A stretch of 64,000 nt of DNA, from the NCBI GenBank assembly GCA_900315345.1, contig OMYP01000008.1:1-64000 (forward strand). Reading direction: 5' to 3'. Positions 10,509 through 20,525 of the stretch are shown in pieces. Under the pieces are notes generated by a model that did no database searches, was not told the DNA's origin, and saw nothing but the letters and a program-made list of their open reading frames with translations. Both the position numbers and the translations under genes were made by a program. Origin of the DNA: an uncultured Selenomonadales bacterium (GTDB taxonomy: Bacteria > Bacillota > Negativicutes > Acidaminococcales > Acidaminococcaceae). The first letter of the stretch is position 1; each line of letters starts with the position of its first letter.

Positions 10509-11744
10509 TTGAGGTGGAATGAATTAGGGAAGTTCCTGATTGTTGCTCTGGCAATAGTCGGGGGATTCTGCATGTATATCCGGCCGCTGGCAAGTTCTGT
10601 CAAACAGGGCCTGGATCTGCAGGGCGGGACCCATGTAGTATTGCAGGCTGTGGATACGCCACAGCTGAAGGTCAATGACGATGCGCTGGACCGTGCCACT
10701 CATATCATTGAGCGCCGCGTTAACGCATTGGGACTGACGGAACCGGTTGTACAGCGTCAGGGCCGTGACCGTATCATCGTGGAACTGCCGGGCGTTAAAG
10801 ATCCGGAAAAAGCCATTAACATGCTGGGTAAGACAGCAATGCTTGAGTTTAAAGATCCCAATAACGTAACGGTATTGACCGGTACGGATCTGAAAGACGC
10901 AAAAGCTGTAGTAGGTAATGGAAACCAGCCCCTGGTATCCATGGAATTTTCCGATGAAGGCGGCAGAAAGTTCGCGGATGTTACGGCCCGGAATGTTGGC
11001 AAGCGTATTGCCATCACCCTGGACGGTGAAGTGCTGACAGCGCCTACGGTGCAGGAAGCCATTACCGGAGGCCGGGCCCAGATCACCGGCAACCGGACCA
11101 TGGAAGAAGCCCAGCACCTGGCGATTTTACTGCGCAGCGGCTCTCTGCCGGTAAAGCTGGAAATCATCGAAAACCGTACCGTGGGACCGACCCTGGGCCA
11201 GGATTCCAAGGAAGCCAGCCAGAAAGCATTCCTGATCGGCGTGGCAGGCGTATTTGTATTTATGCTTCTGTTCTACCGCCTCAGCGGTATTGTGGCGGAT
11301 ATTGCTCTGCTGTTGTATACCATGCTGCTTCTGCTGGTTATGCGTTATCTGAACGCGACCCTTACCCTTCCCGGCATGGCGGGCATCATCCTGTCTATCG
11401 GTATGGCCGTTGACGCCAACGTACTGATTTTCGAACGATTCAAAGAAGAGATCCGCAATGGCAAGACCCTTCGCCGGGCCATGGATAACGGCTTTGGCAG
11501 AGCGTTGGTTACCATCCTTGACTCCAATATTACGACCCTGATGGCCTGCGCCGTATTGTTCTATCTGGGCACCGGTCCCATCAAAGGCTTCGCGGTTACG
11601 CTGGCTATCGGCGTTATTCTGAGTATGTTCACGGCAGTAACAGTTACCAAGTTCCTGCTGAAATTCCTGATTGACGCTAACTTTACCAAGAGTCCCTGGG
11701 CATTTGGCATCTCCGCTCCCAAAACAGAGGAGGTGGCAAAATGA
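10509..11744 (+). CDS. secD: Protein translocase subunit SecD
   Basis: 411 aa, six transmembrane helices: one N-terminal, five in the C-terminal RND-like half. Family motifs: LDLQGGTHVVLQ (D1), RVNALGLTEPVVQ, IIVELPG, and AVDANVLIFERFKEE in TM4. SecD with SecF uses the proton motive force to pull exported chains. The start is TTG 10509 (MRWNEL), with AAAGGGG nine bases upstream. Overlaps secF by four bases (ATGA). Confidence 0.96.
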   Translation: MRWNELGKFLIVALAIVGGFCMYIRPLASSVKQGLDLQGGTHVVLQAVDTPQLKVNDDALDRATHIIERRVNALGLTEPVVQRQGRDRIIVELPGVKDPEKAINMLGKTAMLEFKDPNNVTVLTGTDLKDAKAVVGNGNQPLVSMEFSDEGGRKFADVTARNVGKRIAITLDGEVLTAPTVQEAITGGRAQITGNRTMEEAQHLAILLRSGSLPVKLEIIENRTVGPTLGQDSKEASQKAFLIGVAGVFVFMLLFYRLSGIVADIALLLYTMLLLLVMRYLNATLTLPGMAGIILSIGMAVDANVLIFERFKEEIRNGKTLRRAMDNGFGRALVTILDSNITTLMACAVLFYLGTGPIKGFAVTLAIGVILSMFTAVTVTKFLLKFLIDANFTKSPWAFGISAPKTEEVAK

Positions 11745-12625
11745 AAAACTTTTCTATTGTTAAGAACTGGAAAATATTCTTTGCCATTACGATCATCGGA
11801 TTGATGATCGGTTACGGTTCCATGATCTTCCGTGGTTTTAACCTGGGCATTGACTTTACCGGCGGCAGCATCATGGATCTGAAATTCGAAAAGGCCGTGC
11901 AGGTAGCCCAGGTCCGTGAAGTGCTGGGCAAACATAATCTGGGGGGAGCCATCATCCAGCTGGAAAGTAACGATTCTTCCGCTACTTCTTCCCAGGGCGT
12001 GCTGATCCGCACCCCGGTCATTGCGGATAATGACCGTACGGCAGTCATGCAGGATATGGAAAAAGCTTTGGGCAAGTTTGACATCCGCCGCGTGGAAAAC
12101 GTAGGCGCTACTATCGGAGGCGAACTGATCCAGCAGGCGGCTATCGCCATCTTCCTTTCCTGGGTGCTGATGATCATTTATATTACCATCCGGTTCCAGC
12201 TGAACTTTGCCCTGGCAGCCATTATAGCCCTGATCATCGACGTATCGGTTACCCTGAGCTGGTTCTCCCTGCTGCAGCTGGAAATTGATTCCACCTTTGT
12301 AGCTGCCCTGTTGACGGTTGTAGGCTATTCCGTCAACGGTACCATCGTTATTTTCGACCGTATCCGTGAAAACCTGAAGGTTCACCGCCGCAGCGAGACG
12401 GTGACGGATATGATCGATAACAGTATCAAATCCACCCTGACCCGTACCATTTATACAACGATTACCACGCTGTTTGCCATTGTGGCGATCTTCCTGTTTG
12501 GCGGGGAAACGATCCATAATTTCTCCTTTGCCATGCTGGTAGGCTGCTGCAGCGGCGCCTATACATCCATTCTGCTGGCAGGGACCATCTGGCTGTTCCT
12601 GCAGCATAAAAAAGCAGGGGAATAA
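11741..12625 (+). CDS. secF: Protein translocase subunit SecF
   Basis: 294 aa, six transmembrane helices. Motifs GFNLGIDFTGGSIMD, FDIRRVENVGATIGGEL, and GYSVNGTIVIFDRIREN identify SecF. RBS GGAGGTGG lies inside the end of secD, and the 4-base overlap gives translational coupling. Acts with SecD and YajC in the inner membrane. Confidence 0.96.
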   Translation: MKNFSIVKNWKIFFAITIIGLMIGYGSMIFRGFNLGIDFTGGSIMDLKFEKAVQVAQVREVLGKHNLGGAIIQLESNDSSATSSQGVLIRTPVIADNDRTAVMQDMEKALGKFDIRRVENVGATIGGELIQQAAIAIFLSWVLMIIYITIRFQLNFALAAIIALIIDVSVTLSWFSLLQLEIDSTFVAALLTVVGYSVNGTIVIFDRIRENLKVHRRSETVTDMIDNSIKSTLTRTIYTTITTLFAIVAIFLFGGETIHNFSFAMLVGCCSGAYTSILLAGTIWLFLQHKKAGE

Positions 12626-12736
12626 TCTATCAGGACCTTGTTTTGATGTGGTCTGAACCGAATTATATATTGAAACTGAAGAGGAACGTTGCTGTAATAT
12701 ACAAGCACTCCTTTGATGTAAAATGATTTTTTAATT

Positions 12737-12767
12737 AAGGCAGGCACTTTCAAGCCTGCCTTTTTTG
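12737..12767 (+). terminator. Intrinsic terminator after secDF
   Basis: AAGGCAGGC pairs with GCCTGCCTT across an 8-nt loop, followed by six T. It is 110 bases after the secF stop. A TATAAT-like element immediately downstream (about 12770-12780) may serve the next gene. Confidence 0.88.
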
Positions 12768-12889
12768 GTATATAATATATATTAAATAAGTATGCCTGAT
12801 AGAAAGCAAATTCGTTTCCCGCAGAAACGTAATCGTCAGGTTTCGAAAAAACAAGAACATAGAAAATGTTGGACAAAGGAGTGTTCCCA

Positions 12890-13471
12890 TTGCGAAAAAT
12901 ATTTATTTTATGCTTATGCCTGCTCATGAGTTTTTCTTTTGCAGCCTGCGGAAAGGAAACGGAGAAAAAGCCGCAGCCGAAGCCGGCCAAGGCTGTTTTT
13001 GAAACCAGTATGGGCACGTTTACCTGCCGGCTGGAAACAAAGCTGGCGCCTTTGACCACGGAAAATTTTATGAAGCTTGCCAGAAAAGGCTATTATGACG
13101 GTCTGATCTTCCACCGGGTCATCGATAACTTCATGATCCAGGGTGGCTGCCCGAAGGGAGACGGAACCGGCGGCCCCGGTTACACCATTAAGGATGAGTT
13201 CAGTTCTGAACTGCGCCACAGCGGACCGGGAGTGCTTTCTATGGCCAACGCAGGACCAAACACCGGCGGCAGCCAGTTCTTCATTACATTAAAAGCGACT
13301 CCCTGGCTGGATAACCATCATGCTGTGTTTGGCCGGGTCAGCGACGGTATGGACGTTGTGCAGAAAATCGGGCATACAAAAACAGGTGTAAACGATAAGC
13401 CGGTGGTTCCGGTTGTTATTAAAAAGATAACGATCCTTGAAGGGGAAGAAGCAGTGAAGGGAGCAAAATAA
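12890..13471 (+). CDS. Cyclophilin-type peptidyl-prolyl isomerase, lipoprotein
   Basis: 193 aa from TTG 12890, chosen because AAAGGAG stands eight bases before it and the protein then starts MRKIF, a regular lipoprotein signal ending in a SFAAC lipobox. An ATG at 12866 has no ribosome site. The mature part is a cyclophilin domain: [28 protein letters not shown] and [10 protein letters not shown] carry the usual catalytic Arg, Gln/Phe and His positions. Predicted to be anchored outside the cytoplasmic membrane, assisting folding of exported proteins. It may be co-transcribed with phoH (1-base gap). Confidence 0.88.
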   Translation: MRKIFILCLCLLMSFSFAACGKETEKKPQPKPAKAVFETSMGTFTCRLETKLAPLTTENFMKLARKGYYDGLIFHRVIDNFMIQGGCPKGDGTGGPGYTIKDEFSSELRHSGPGVLSMANAGPNTGGSQFFITLKATPWLDNHHAVFGRVSDGMDVVQKIGHTKTGVNDKPVVPVVIKKITILEGEEAVKGAK

Positions 13472-13472
13472 T

Positions 13473-14483
13473 TTGTCTTTTTTGTCAGACGAACATGTAA
13501 TTGAAATCAACGACCAGCAGGAAATGATCGGTATCCTGGGACGGAACGACGAGTTCCTGCGCCTGATCGACGCCAGCTTTGACGCAACGGTCATGGCCCG
13601 GGGAAACAAGATTATTTTCAGCGGCAGCGAAGAGGAAAACCTGATGCTGGAGCAGCTTTTCAAAGAGCTGCTGTTCCTGTACCGGCAGGGGCTTCCTATT
13701 ACCAGTCACGATGTGCGTTACAGCATTTACATGGTGCAGGGCGGCGCCGTAGCCAAGCTGCATAATATGTATGCGGAAACCCTGATCGTTACCTGGCGGG
13801 GCCATCAGATCAAGGCGAAGACACTGGGCCAGTGGAATTATGTGCGGGCCATTAAAAACAATTTCATTACCTTTGGTATCGGTCCTGCCGGAACAGGCAA
13901 GACCTATTTGGCTGTGGCCATGGCAGTCACTGCGTTAAAAAAGCGGGAGGTGGAACGGATCATCCTGACCCGTCCAGCCGTGGAAGCAGGCGAGAAGCTG
14001 GGCTTCCTTCCCGGGGACATGCAGGAAAAAGTTGATCCCTACCTGCGTCCGTTATACGATGCGCTTTTTGATATGCTTGGCAGCGATACGGCGCAGAAAT
14101 ATCTGGAGCGGGGCACCATTGAAGTAGCACCTCTTGCCTATATGCGGGGGCGTACACTGAACGGCTCCTTTATTATTCTGGATGAAGCCCAGAACACCAC
14201 GCCGGAACAGATGAAGATGATCCTGACCCGGTTCGGGTTCGGTTCCCACATGGTAGTGACAGGGGATGTGACACAGATCGACTTGCCGGCCGGGCGGAAG
14301 AGCGGGCTGATCCATGCGGCCAGGGTGCTAAATGACGTGCCGGGTATCAGCATTAACTATTTTGACGAAAAAGATGTGGTCCGCCATGAAATCGTAGGGG
14401 CCATTATCAAAGCATACGAACGGTTTGACCGGAAGCAGGAAGAAAACAGGATGGAAGAATCGGGGAAACAGCATGATCATTAA
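13473..14483 (+). CDS. phoH: PhoH-like ATPase
   Basis: 336 aa, cytosolic P-loop ATPase. Walker A is GPAGTGKT and Walker B FIILDEAQNTTPEQMKM; TGDVTQIDLP is the third conserved block. PhoH proteins next to ybeY are linked to RNA metabolism and ribosome maturation. TTG start at 13473, with AAGGGAG nine bases upstream inside the preceding gene. It overlaps ybeY by 11 bases, the common phoH-ybeY-(dgkA)-cdd-era order. Confidence 0.94.
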   Translation: MSFLSDEHVIEINDQQEMIGILGRNDEFLRLIDASFDATVMARGNKIIFSGSEEENLMLEQLFKELLFLYRQGLPITSHDVRYSIYMVQGGAVAKLHNMYAETLIVTWRGHQIKAKTLGQWNYVRAIKNNFITFGIGPAGTGKTYLAVAMAVTALKKREVERIILTRPAVEAGEKLGFLPGDMQEKVDPYLRPLYDALFDMLGSDTAQKYLERGTIEVAPLAYMRGRTLNGSFIILDEAQNTTPEQMKMILTRFGFGSHMVVTGDVTQIDLPAGRKSGLIHAARVLNDVPGISINYFDEKDVVRHEIVGAIIKAYERFDRKQEENRMEESGKQHDH

Positions 14484-15543
14484 TTTCAGCGACGACCAGG
14501 ATGAAGTAAAAATACCGAAAGAGGCCATAGCTCTTTTGAAAAAAGGACTGCAGGCGGTGGCAAAGCTGCATAAGCTGTCGGCAAAGACAGAAGTGAGCGT
14601 TTCTTTGGTCAGCGACGAGGTGATCCACGTGCTGAACAAGGATTACCGGGGCATCGACCGGCCTACGGATGTCCTGTCCTTTGCCCTGGATGAAGCGGAA
14701 GAACCGGAAGAGACCGGCGGTCCGGAACAGCATTTGCTGGGGGATATTATTATTTCCGCCGAAACCGCCGTGCGCCAGGGAAAAGAGTACGGTCACGGGC
14801 TGAACCGTGAACTGGTGTACCTTGGGGTTCACAGCCTGCTGCATCTTCTGGGATACGACCATATGAAGAAAGAAGACAAGGCCGTGATGCGTCAGAAAGA
14901 AGAAGAGGCATTGCGGATGATCGGCCTCAGCCAGGAAGATATAGATGCGAAAGAAAAAGATCCGGAGCATTTTGCGGTAGCCGTAGTGGATGCAGCTGCA
15001 AAGAAAAAGAAGAAAAATAAAGGAAAAAAGACTCTTGCAGATAAGCTTTCAGCCGAAGATGCAGCAGAAACCGCCATGCCTGATGAAATAGCAAGAACGG
15101 CGAAAGGAAAAGACAAAATGGGGAAAAGTGACGTCAAAAAGGCGGATAAAACTATCGGGAAATTATATAAGAAAGCACTGAAAGCCCGTGAGAACGCCTA
15201 TGTTCCTTTCTCAAAGTTTAAGGTGGGGGCCGCGGTCCTGACCAAATCGGGGGATATTTTTACCGGGTGCAACATCGAAAATTCTTCGTTCGGTTTAACG
15301 GTATGCGCGGAACGGGTGGCCTTATTTAACGCTGCGGCTTCCGGCATAAGGCCGGGAGAGATAAAAATGCTGCTGGTAGCGGCAGATACGGATGATGTTA
15401 CATCTCCTTGCGGAGCCTGCCGCCAGGTGATGGCGGAATTTGAAATTCCCCATATCATCATGGCCAATGTCAAAGGGGATTTGCGAAAAGTTACGCTGGA
15501 AGAACTGCTGCCATTCGGATTTAAGGCGGCTGATTTTACATGA
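14473..15543 (+). CDS. ybeY-cdd: Fusion of endoribonuclease YbeY and cytidine deaminase
   Basis: 356 aa from ATG 14473. Residues 1-150 are YbeY, with metal ligands H120, H124 and H130 in HSLLHLLGYDH; YbeY matures rRNA. Residues 175-225 form a Lys/Ala-rich linker. Residues 216-356 are a complete cytidine deaminase: C278-A-E280 and PCGAC (C313, C316) bind zinc and catalyse cytidine to uridine. In most Firmicutes these are separate genes between phoH and era; here no stop separates them. An internal ATG at 15118, with AAAGGA nine bases upstream, could start a free Cdd of 141 aa. The usual dgkA is absent. Overlaps phoH. Confidence 0.9.
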   Translation: MIINFSDDQDEVKIPKEAIALLKKGLQAVAKLHKLSAKTEVSVSLVSDEVIHVLNKDYRGIDRPTDVLSFALDEAEEPEETGGPEQHLLGDIIISAETAVRQGKEYGHGLNRELVYLGVHSLLHLLGYDHMKKEDKAVMRQKEEEALRMIGLSQEDIDAKEKDPEHFAVAVVDAAAKKKKKNKGKKTLADKLSAEDAAETAMPDEIARTAKGKDKMGKSDVKKADKTIGKLYKKALKARENAYVPFSKFKVGAAVLTKSGDIFTGCNIENSSFGLTVCAERVALFNAAASGIRPGEIKMLLVAADTDDVTSPCGACRQVMAEFEIPHIIMANVKGDLRKVTLEELLPFGFKAADFT

Positions 15544-15611
15544 CAAAAAAGTGGAAGGGCGCTGTCCTTCCTGACTTATGGAAACATTTGAAAGAAAACA
15601 GAGGAGCATAT

Positions 15612-16514
15612 ATGACTGACAATAAACACCATGCAGGCTTTGCGGCACTGGTAGGCCGTCCCAACGTGGGGAAGTCCACACTGATGAACGGGATGATCGG
15701 GGAAAAGATAGCGATCATGAGCGACCGTCCCCAGACCACCCGTAATAAGATCATGGGAATTTTTTCCACGGAAAAAGCACAGATCATGTTCCTGGACACG
15801 CCCGGTATTCATAAACCCCTCCATAAGCTGGGGGAATACATGAATCAGACGGCCATCGGGACCCTGAACCAGGTTGACGTGGTATTGTTTGTGGTGGATG
15901 CCAGCGAGAAAAAAGGCGCCGGTGAAAAATTCATACTGGAGTATCTGAAAAAAGTTAAGACACCGGTGCTGCTGATCATCAATAAAATTGACAAGCTGGA
16001 AGACAAAGCCCGGCTGCTGGCCATTACCAAAAGCTATACGGAAGAGATGGACTTTGCCGCAGTCATTCCGGTAAGTGCTCTGCAGAAAGACGGTTTTGAA
16101 GAATTGCAGGAGGAAATTATCCGCTTCCTGCCGGAAGGGCCCAGCATGTTCCCGGAGGATGAACTGACAGACCAGCCCATGCGCGTCATTGCAGCGGAAA
16201 TGATCCGGGAAAAGGTACTACGGAACACCCACGATGAAGTGCCTCACGCCATTGCGGTGGAGATAAGCGAATACAAAGAGAGGCCTAACGGGAATGTCTT
16301 TATCCGTGCCGTGATTTATGTGGAACGGGAATCCCAGAAGGGCATAGTAATCGGTGCCAAAGGAACCCTGCTGAAAAAAATCGGGCTGGAGGCAAGACAG
16401 GATATCGAAACCCTGACAGGGGGCAGCGTGTTCCTGGACCTGTGGGTAAAAGTCCGGGCCGACTGGCGCAATAAGGCAAAAGCCCTGAAGGAATTCGGGT
16501 ATAAGGAAGAGTAA
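15612..16514 (+). CDS. era: GTPase Era
   Basis: 300 aa from ATG 15612 (MTDNKHHAGF), with GAGGAG upstream; a longer reading from 15540 lacks conservation. G1 GRPNVGKST, G2 region TTRN, G3 DTPGIHKP, G4 NKID and G5 SAL are present, followed by a KH domain with VIGAKGTLLKKIG near the C-terminus. Era binds 16S rRNA and assists 30S assembly at the membrane. Directly after ybeY-cdd. Confidence 0.97.
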   Translation: MTDNKHHAGFAALVGRPNVGKSTLMNGMIGEKIAIMSDRPQTTRNKIMGIFSTEKAQIMFLDTPGIHKPLHKLGEYMNQTAIGTLNQVDVVLFVVDASEKKGAGEKFILEYLKKVKTPVLLIINKIDKLEDKARLLAITKSYTEEMDFAAVIPVSALQKDGFEELQEEIIRFLPEGPSMFPEDELTDQPMRVIAAEMIREKVLRNTHDEVPHAIAVEISEYKERPNGNVFIRAVIYVERESQKGIVIGAKGTLLKKIGLEARQDIETLTGGSVFLDLWVKVRADWRNKAKALKEFGYKEE

Positions 16515-16516
16515 GT

Positions 16517-17842
16517 ATGTATATCCTGTTTTTGGTTTTATTAAACGCCTTCTTCGTTATGGCGGAATATTCCCTGGCGAGGATCCGCAAAGGGCAGCTC
16601 CTGGAAATGAAAGAAAAGGGCATTTCCGGAGCCGACAAGCTGCTGGGGATTTTTGAAAAACGGAACCATTACATCAGTGCTGCCCAGGTGGGGATTACCT
16701 GTACTTCCCTGTTGCTGGGCTGGTACGGGGGGCCCCGGCTGGCCAAATGGTTGACGGAGCGATCCTGGCTGCAGGAATGGATCCGGGGCGCCGGGGAGTT
16801 ATCGCTTTCTGTTGCAGGCCTGCCGGTGGAAACGGAGGTTTCCGCCCTCAATATAATCTGCGCATTCCTGATCCTGGCGCTGCTTCATGTAGTGATAGGG
16901 GAACTGGTTCCCAGGCTCATCGTATGGGACCGGGTCGAAACGGTCATAAAGTACATGGGAACTCCCTTGCGTTTTATTCATACGGTAACATTTCCCTTTG
17001 TAAGCATTGCCTTCTTTCTGGCGAAAACCATTGCCCTGCTGTTCGGCATCCGCTATTCACCCCGGGAAGATATTTCCCGCAGCGAGGAGGAACTGCGCCA
17101 GATCGTCAGCGCCAGTGAAAAGGAAGGGGAACTGGACAGCGCGGAACGCACCATGATCGACAACGTCTTTGAATTCAACGACATTGTTGCCAGAGAGGTG
17201 ATGGTGCCCCGACAGGATATGGTATGTATCTATCTGGAAGACAGCATGGAAGAAATCCGGGAACTGATCCGCACCGACCACCACACCCGCTTCCCCGTGT
17301 GTGATGAAGATAAGGACCATGTGCTGGGGATCCTCCATGTGAGGGATCTGTTTAACGCAACGCTGACACCGGACTTTGATATCCGTTCCCTGGTGCGAAA
17401 AACCATCATGGTACCGGAGGGGATGGATGCCCTGCGGGTGCTGCAGACCATGCAGAAGCAACGGGTGCACCTGGCTGTGGTGGTGGATGAATTCGGCGGT
17501 ACCGCCGGCCTGGTGACCCTGGAAGACCTGCTGGAAGAAATTGTCGGCGATATTCAGGATGAATCCGACGAGCCGGAGGCACCGGAGGTTTTACCTCTGC
17601 CGGACGGCAGTTACGATCTTGACGGGGAAATGACGCTGGATGATGTAAGCGAACTGCTTTCCCTGACTTTTGAAACGGGATTTGACGAGGATACACTGGG
17701 CGGTTATATTTTCGGCAGGCTGGGACGGAAACCGGAAGAAGGGGACGAGATATGCCGGAAAAACTGGCGGTTTACAGTGCTGAAGATGGATCAGTTCCGG
17801 ATCGAACGGGTAAAAGCGGAAAAAAATGAAAAAGCGGGCTGA
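16517..17842 (+). CDS. CNNM/CorC-HlyC family membrane protein (DUF21 + CBS pair)
   Basis: 441 aa. N-terminal DUF21 domain with three to four transmembrane segments (about 1-150), a pair of CBS domains (about 185-330; REVMVPRQDMVCI, GILHVRDL, VVVDEFGGTAGLVTLEDL) and a C-terminal CorC/HlyC domain (about 345-435). Family members are implicated in Mg/Co transport or resistance; the name haemolysin is historical. Start codon 2 bases after era, so same operon. Confidence 0.9.
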   Translation: MYILFLVLLNAFFVMAEYSLARIRKGQLLEMKEKGISGADKLLGIFEKRNHYISAAQVGITCTSLLLGWYGGPRLAKWLTERSWLQEWIRGAGELSLSVAGLPVETEVSALNIICAFLILALLHVVIGELVPRLIVWDRVETVIKYMGTPLRFIHTVTFPFVSIAFFLAKTIALLFGIRYSPREDISRSEEELRQIVSASEKEGELDSAERTMIDNVFEFNDIVAREVMVPRQDMVCIYLEDSMEEIRELIRTDHHTRFPVCDEDKDHVLGILHVRDLFNATLTPDFDIRSLVRKTIMVPEGMDALRVLQTMQKQRVHLAVVVDEFGGTAGLVTLEDLLEEIVGDIQDESDEPEAPEVLPLPDGSYDLDGEMTLDDVSELLSLTFETGFDEDTLGGYIFGRLGRKPEEGDEICRKNWRFTVLKMDQFRIERVKAEKNEKAG

Positions 17843-17849
17843 CATATAG

Positions 17850-18611
17850 ATGGCGGACATGGAAAGCTATCGGGATGAAATCATAATACTACAAGTGAAA
17901 AACTGGCAGACCGCAGATAAAAAAGCCGTATGCTTTTCTAAGGAACACGGCAAAATCGTTTTCCTTGCCTATGGGGCCCGGTATTCGAAAAGCAAGACAG
18001 GCAGGCTGGTACAGCCGCTTTTTCGTCTGCAGGCGGAATTTTATCCCGGGAACCGCCTGGATAAACTGAAATCCTGTGAACTGGCCGCGCCTATGCCGGA
18101 AATGGATATTGACAGGCTGGCTTACGGTTTTTTAATGGCGGAGGCCACAGACCGGCTGACGGAACAGGGAGAACCTTCGGAAGGGATCTATCGGCTGCTG
18201 GAGGAAAGCCTGGTATTGCTGGAAAAAAGAAATCCCCGGCTGGCTGCCATGATATATCTGATCCAGCTGCTGGATCACTGCGGTATCGGACCCGTATATG
18301 AGGTGTGCGTGAACTGCAGCCGGCCTGCCCAAGGGAACGGCTGGTTCAGCAGCGAACAGGGAGGCTTTATCTGCAGTGACTGCAGCCATGGGAAAGAAAA
18401 CAGCGGCGCGCTTCTGCCGTTCGGTGAAGAGGCACGCATGCTGTGGCAGCAGCTCCGCATGCTGGACTTTGCTGAACCGGGCCATTTTACGGTAAAAGGC
18501 GGAACGCTCATGGAGGTAGAAAAAATACTCCATCAATATGTTGTCTACCAGACGGAACAGCCGCTGAAGAGCCTGGATTTTATCAGGCAGATAGGAAAGG
18601 CTTCTCAATAA
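17850..18611 (+). CDS. recO: DNA repair protein RecO
   Basis: 253 aa. N-terminal OB fold (DEIIILQVKNW...KIVFLAYGAR), helical core, and a zinc site formed by CVNC and CSDC at about 151-180. RecO helps RecR load RecA at SSB-coated gaps. Follows the CorC-like gene by 7 bases; the era-recO order is common in bacteria. Confidence 0.93.
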   Translation: MADMESYRDEIIILQVKNWQTADKKAVCFSKEHGKIVFLAYGARYSKSKTGRLVQPLFRLQAEFYPGNRLDKLKSCELAAPMPEMDIDRLAYGFLMAEATDRLTEQGEPSEGIYRLLEESLVLLEKRNPRLAAMIYLIQLLDHCGIGPVYEVCVNCSRPAQGNGWFSSEQGGFICSDCSHGKENSGALLPFGEEARMLWQQLRMLDFAEPGHFTVKGGTLMEVEKILHQYVVYQTEQPLKSLDFIRQIGKASQ

Positions 18612-18647
18612 AATAAATGCAAAAAAATTTTACAAGGAGGAATCAAC

Positions 18648-19220
18648 ATGAACGAAGCAAAAGCAATGGAAGAAATGAAACGACTGGAGGGGACCCAGAC
18701 GGAAAAAAACCTGGCAGCAGCCTTTGCCGGGGAATCCCAGGCCCATGTTAAGTACACCCTGTTTGCCCGCCAGGCTGAAAAGGACGGGAAGATGAGCCGC
18801 CAGATCGCAGACATTCTGGACGAGACCGCAGCCCAGGAACGGGCCCATGCGAAAATTTGGTTCTGGCTGCTGGGTGACCTGTCCAAACCCACAACGGAAC
18901 ATCTGAAGATGGCAGCAAACGGGGAAAACGACGAATGGACTTCCATGTATCCGGAATTCGCAAAGACTGCGAAAGAAGAAGGCTTTGAAGAAATCGCCCT
19001 CCTGTTTGAACGGGTAGCGGAAATCGAAAAGCGCCACGAAAAACAGTATCGTTTGCTGCTGGCAAATATCGAAAATGAAAAACTGTTCAAACGGGACGAG
19101 AAAAAACTCTGGATGTGCGCCAACTGCGGCTTTGTGGCTGAATCTGTGGAAGCGCCGGAAGAATGCCCCGTATGCGGTCATCCGAAATCTTTCTTTGCCA
19201 TCAAAGCGGAAAACTATTAA
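18648..19220 (+). CDS. Rubrerythrin
   Basis: 190 aa. N-terminal ferritin-like di-iron domain ([32 protein letters not shown] carry the Glu/His ligands) and C-terminal rubredoxin domain with CANCGF and CPVCGH. Acts as a peroxide reductase in the cytosol of anaerobes. Preceded by a strong ACAAGGAGGAAT site. Likely read with recO or from an unseen promoter in the 36-base gap. The following 95 bases to the glycine T-box promoter carry no gene. Confidence 0.95.
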   Translation: MNEAKAMEEMKRLEGTQTEKNLAAAFAGESQAHVKYTLFARQAEKDGKMSRQIADILDETAAQERAHAKIWFWLLGDLSKPTTEHLKMAANGENDEWTSMYPEFAKTAKEEGFEEIALLFERVAEIEKRHEKQYRLLLANIENEKLFKRDEKKLWMCANCGFVAESVEAPEECPVCGHPKSFFAIKAENY

Positions 19221-19315
19221 TTAAATAATTCGCTTAGAGAATTTGCCGTTCAGTCAGGATAATTTTGGCTTATCATGCAGTCCTGCCATGGATTTATCAT
19301 GAAAGTGAAAACCAT

Positions 19316-19344
19316 TTGACAAAGGACTGGCTACTTCATATAAT
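19316..19344 (+). promoter_or_regulatory. Consensus promoter of the T-box/glyQS unit
   Basis: Perfect TTGACA at 19316-19321, 17-bp spacer and perfect TATAAT at 19339-19344, immediately before the T-box leader. Confidence 0.88.
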
Positions 19345-19349
19345 ATAAT

Positions 19350-19548
19350 AGTTAGCGATGATAAGTCCAAGTATCCAGCAAAAGCAAGCGAGCCGGGACA
19401 GTGAAAGCCGGTACCATGCGGGAGAAGGCAGCTTTGAGCGTAATTGAATAACCATTGAGGCGGATCACGGTTTGTGTGATCAAGCAGGGTGGAACCGCGG
19501 AGTTACTCCGTCCCTGTAACATTGATTTGTTACAGGGACGGATTTTTT
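19350..19548 (+). promoter_or_regulatory. T-box riboswitch leader, glycine type
   Basis: tRNA-sensing leader controlling glyQS. The T-box sequence AGGGTGGAACCGCGG lies at 19486-19500. The terminator stem follows: CCGTCCCTGTAAC (19508-19520) with GTTACAGGGACGG (19529-19541) and a T run. Stem I hallmarks (GCGAGCCGGG...GTGAAAGCCGG) are at 19388-19411. A GGC triplet at 19427-19429 is the likely specifier (glycine), placed by analogy with other leaders. Uncharged tRNA-Gly would stabilise the antiterminator and switch glyQS on. Confidence 0.93.
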
Positions 19549-19646
19549 GTTTTGTAACGTATGATGTTAAGGTGTGTTTCTTTCAGGAAGCAGCCGGATC
19601 AATCGGCAACGCGAAATCGCCTTGTAACGATAAAAGGAGGAAAAAT

Positions 19647-20525
19647 ATGGATTTTCAGCAAATGGTTTTGACACTGCAGAAATTTTGGTCTGAGCAGAAC
19701 TGTATCCTGGCTCAGCCCTATGACATGGAAAAAGGCGCAGGTACCATGAACCCCCTGACCTTTTTGCGGGTACTGGGGCCGGAACCCTGGCGTGTGGCCT
19801 ATGTGGAACCCTCCCGCCGCCCGGCAGACGGACGGTACGGCGACAACCCCAACCGCCTGTTCCAGCATCACCAGTACCAGGTCATTATTAAACCGTCCCC
19901 GGCCAATATCCAGGACCTGTACCTGCAGAGTCTGGCGGCGCTGGGCTTTAAAGCGGAAGAACACGATATCCGCTTTGTAGAGGATAACTGGGAATCACCG
20001 ACCCTGGGGGCCTGGGGCTTGGGCTGGGAAGTGTGGCTGGACGGCATGGAAATCACTCAGTTCACCTACTTCCAGCAGGTAGGAAGCCTGGACATCAAAC
20101 CGGTGGCTGTAGAAATTACGTACGGCCTGGAACGTATCGCCATGTACATCCAGGGCGTGGAAAACGTGTACGATGTAAAATGGGTAGGGGATGTGACCTA
20201 CGGAGACGTATTCCATGACAACGAAGTAGAGCAGAGCTGGTATTCCTTCCAGCTGGCAGATACGGACATGCTGTTCGACATGTTTGAAAAATTTGAGAAG
20301 GAAGCGGAACGGATCGTGGAAACGGGAAACATCCGTCCTGCCTATGACTATGTACTGAAATGTTCCCACACCTTTAACCTGCTGGACAGCCGGGGCGCCA
20401 TCAGCGTCAGCGAACGGGCCGCCTACATCGGCCGCGTACGCCGTCTGGCCCGCCTGTGCGCCAAAGCCTATGTGGAACAAAGGGAAAAGATGGGCTTCCC
20501 GCTGCTGAAGGGAGGAAACAAATAA
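19647..20525 (+). CDS. glyQ: Glycyl-tRNA synthetase alpha subunit
   Basis: 292 aa from ATG 19647 ([14 protein letters not shown]), preceded by AAAAGGAGG; the longer open frame runs back through the T-box and is not real. Motifs: [33 protein letters not shown], and [14 protein letters not shown]. Catalytic class II subunit of the alpha2beta2 enzyme charging tRNA-Gly. Its stop overlaps the glyS start (TAATG). Confidence 0.97.
   Translation: MDFQQMVLTLQKFWSEQNCILAQPYDMEKGAGTMNPLTFLRVLGPEPWRVAYVEPSRRPADGRYGDNPNRLFQHHQYQVIIKPSPANIQDLYLQSLAALGFKAEEHDIRFVEDNWESPTLGAWGLGWEVWLDGMEITQFTYFQQVGSLDIKPVAVEITYGLERIAMYIQGVENVYDVKWVGDVTYGDVFHDNEVEQSWYSFQLADTDMLFDMFEKFEKEAERIVETGNIRPAYDYVLKCSHTFNLLDSRGAISVSERAAYIGRVRRLARLCAKAYVEQREKMGFPLLKGGNK

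Noticed and set aside
19455..19646. N-terminal extension of glyQ running back through the leader
   Set aside because: It overlaps the T-box sequence and terminator; the conserved protein and AAAAGGAGG point to ATG 19647.
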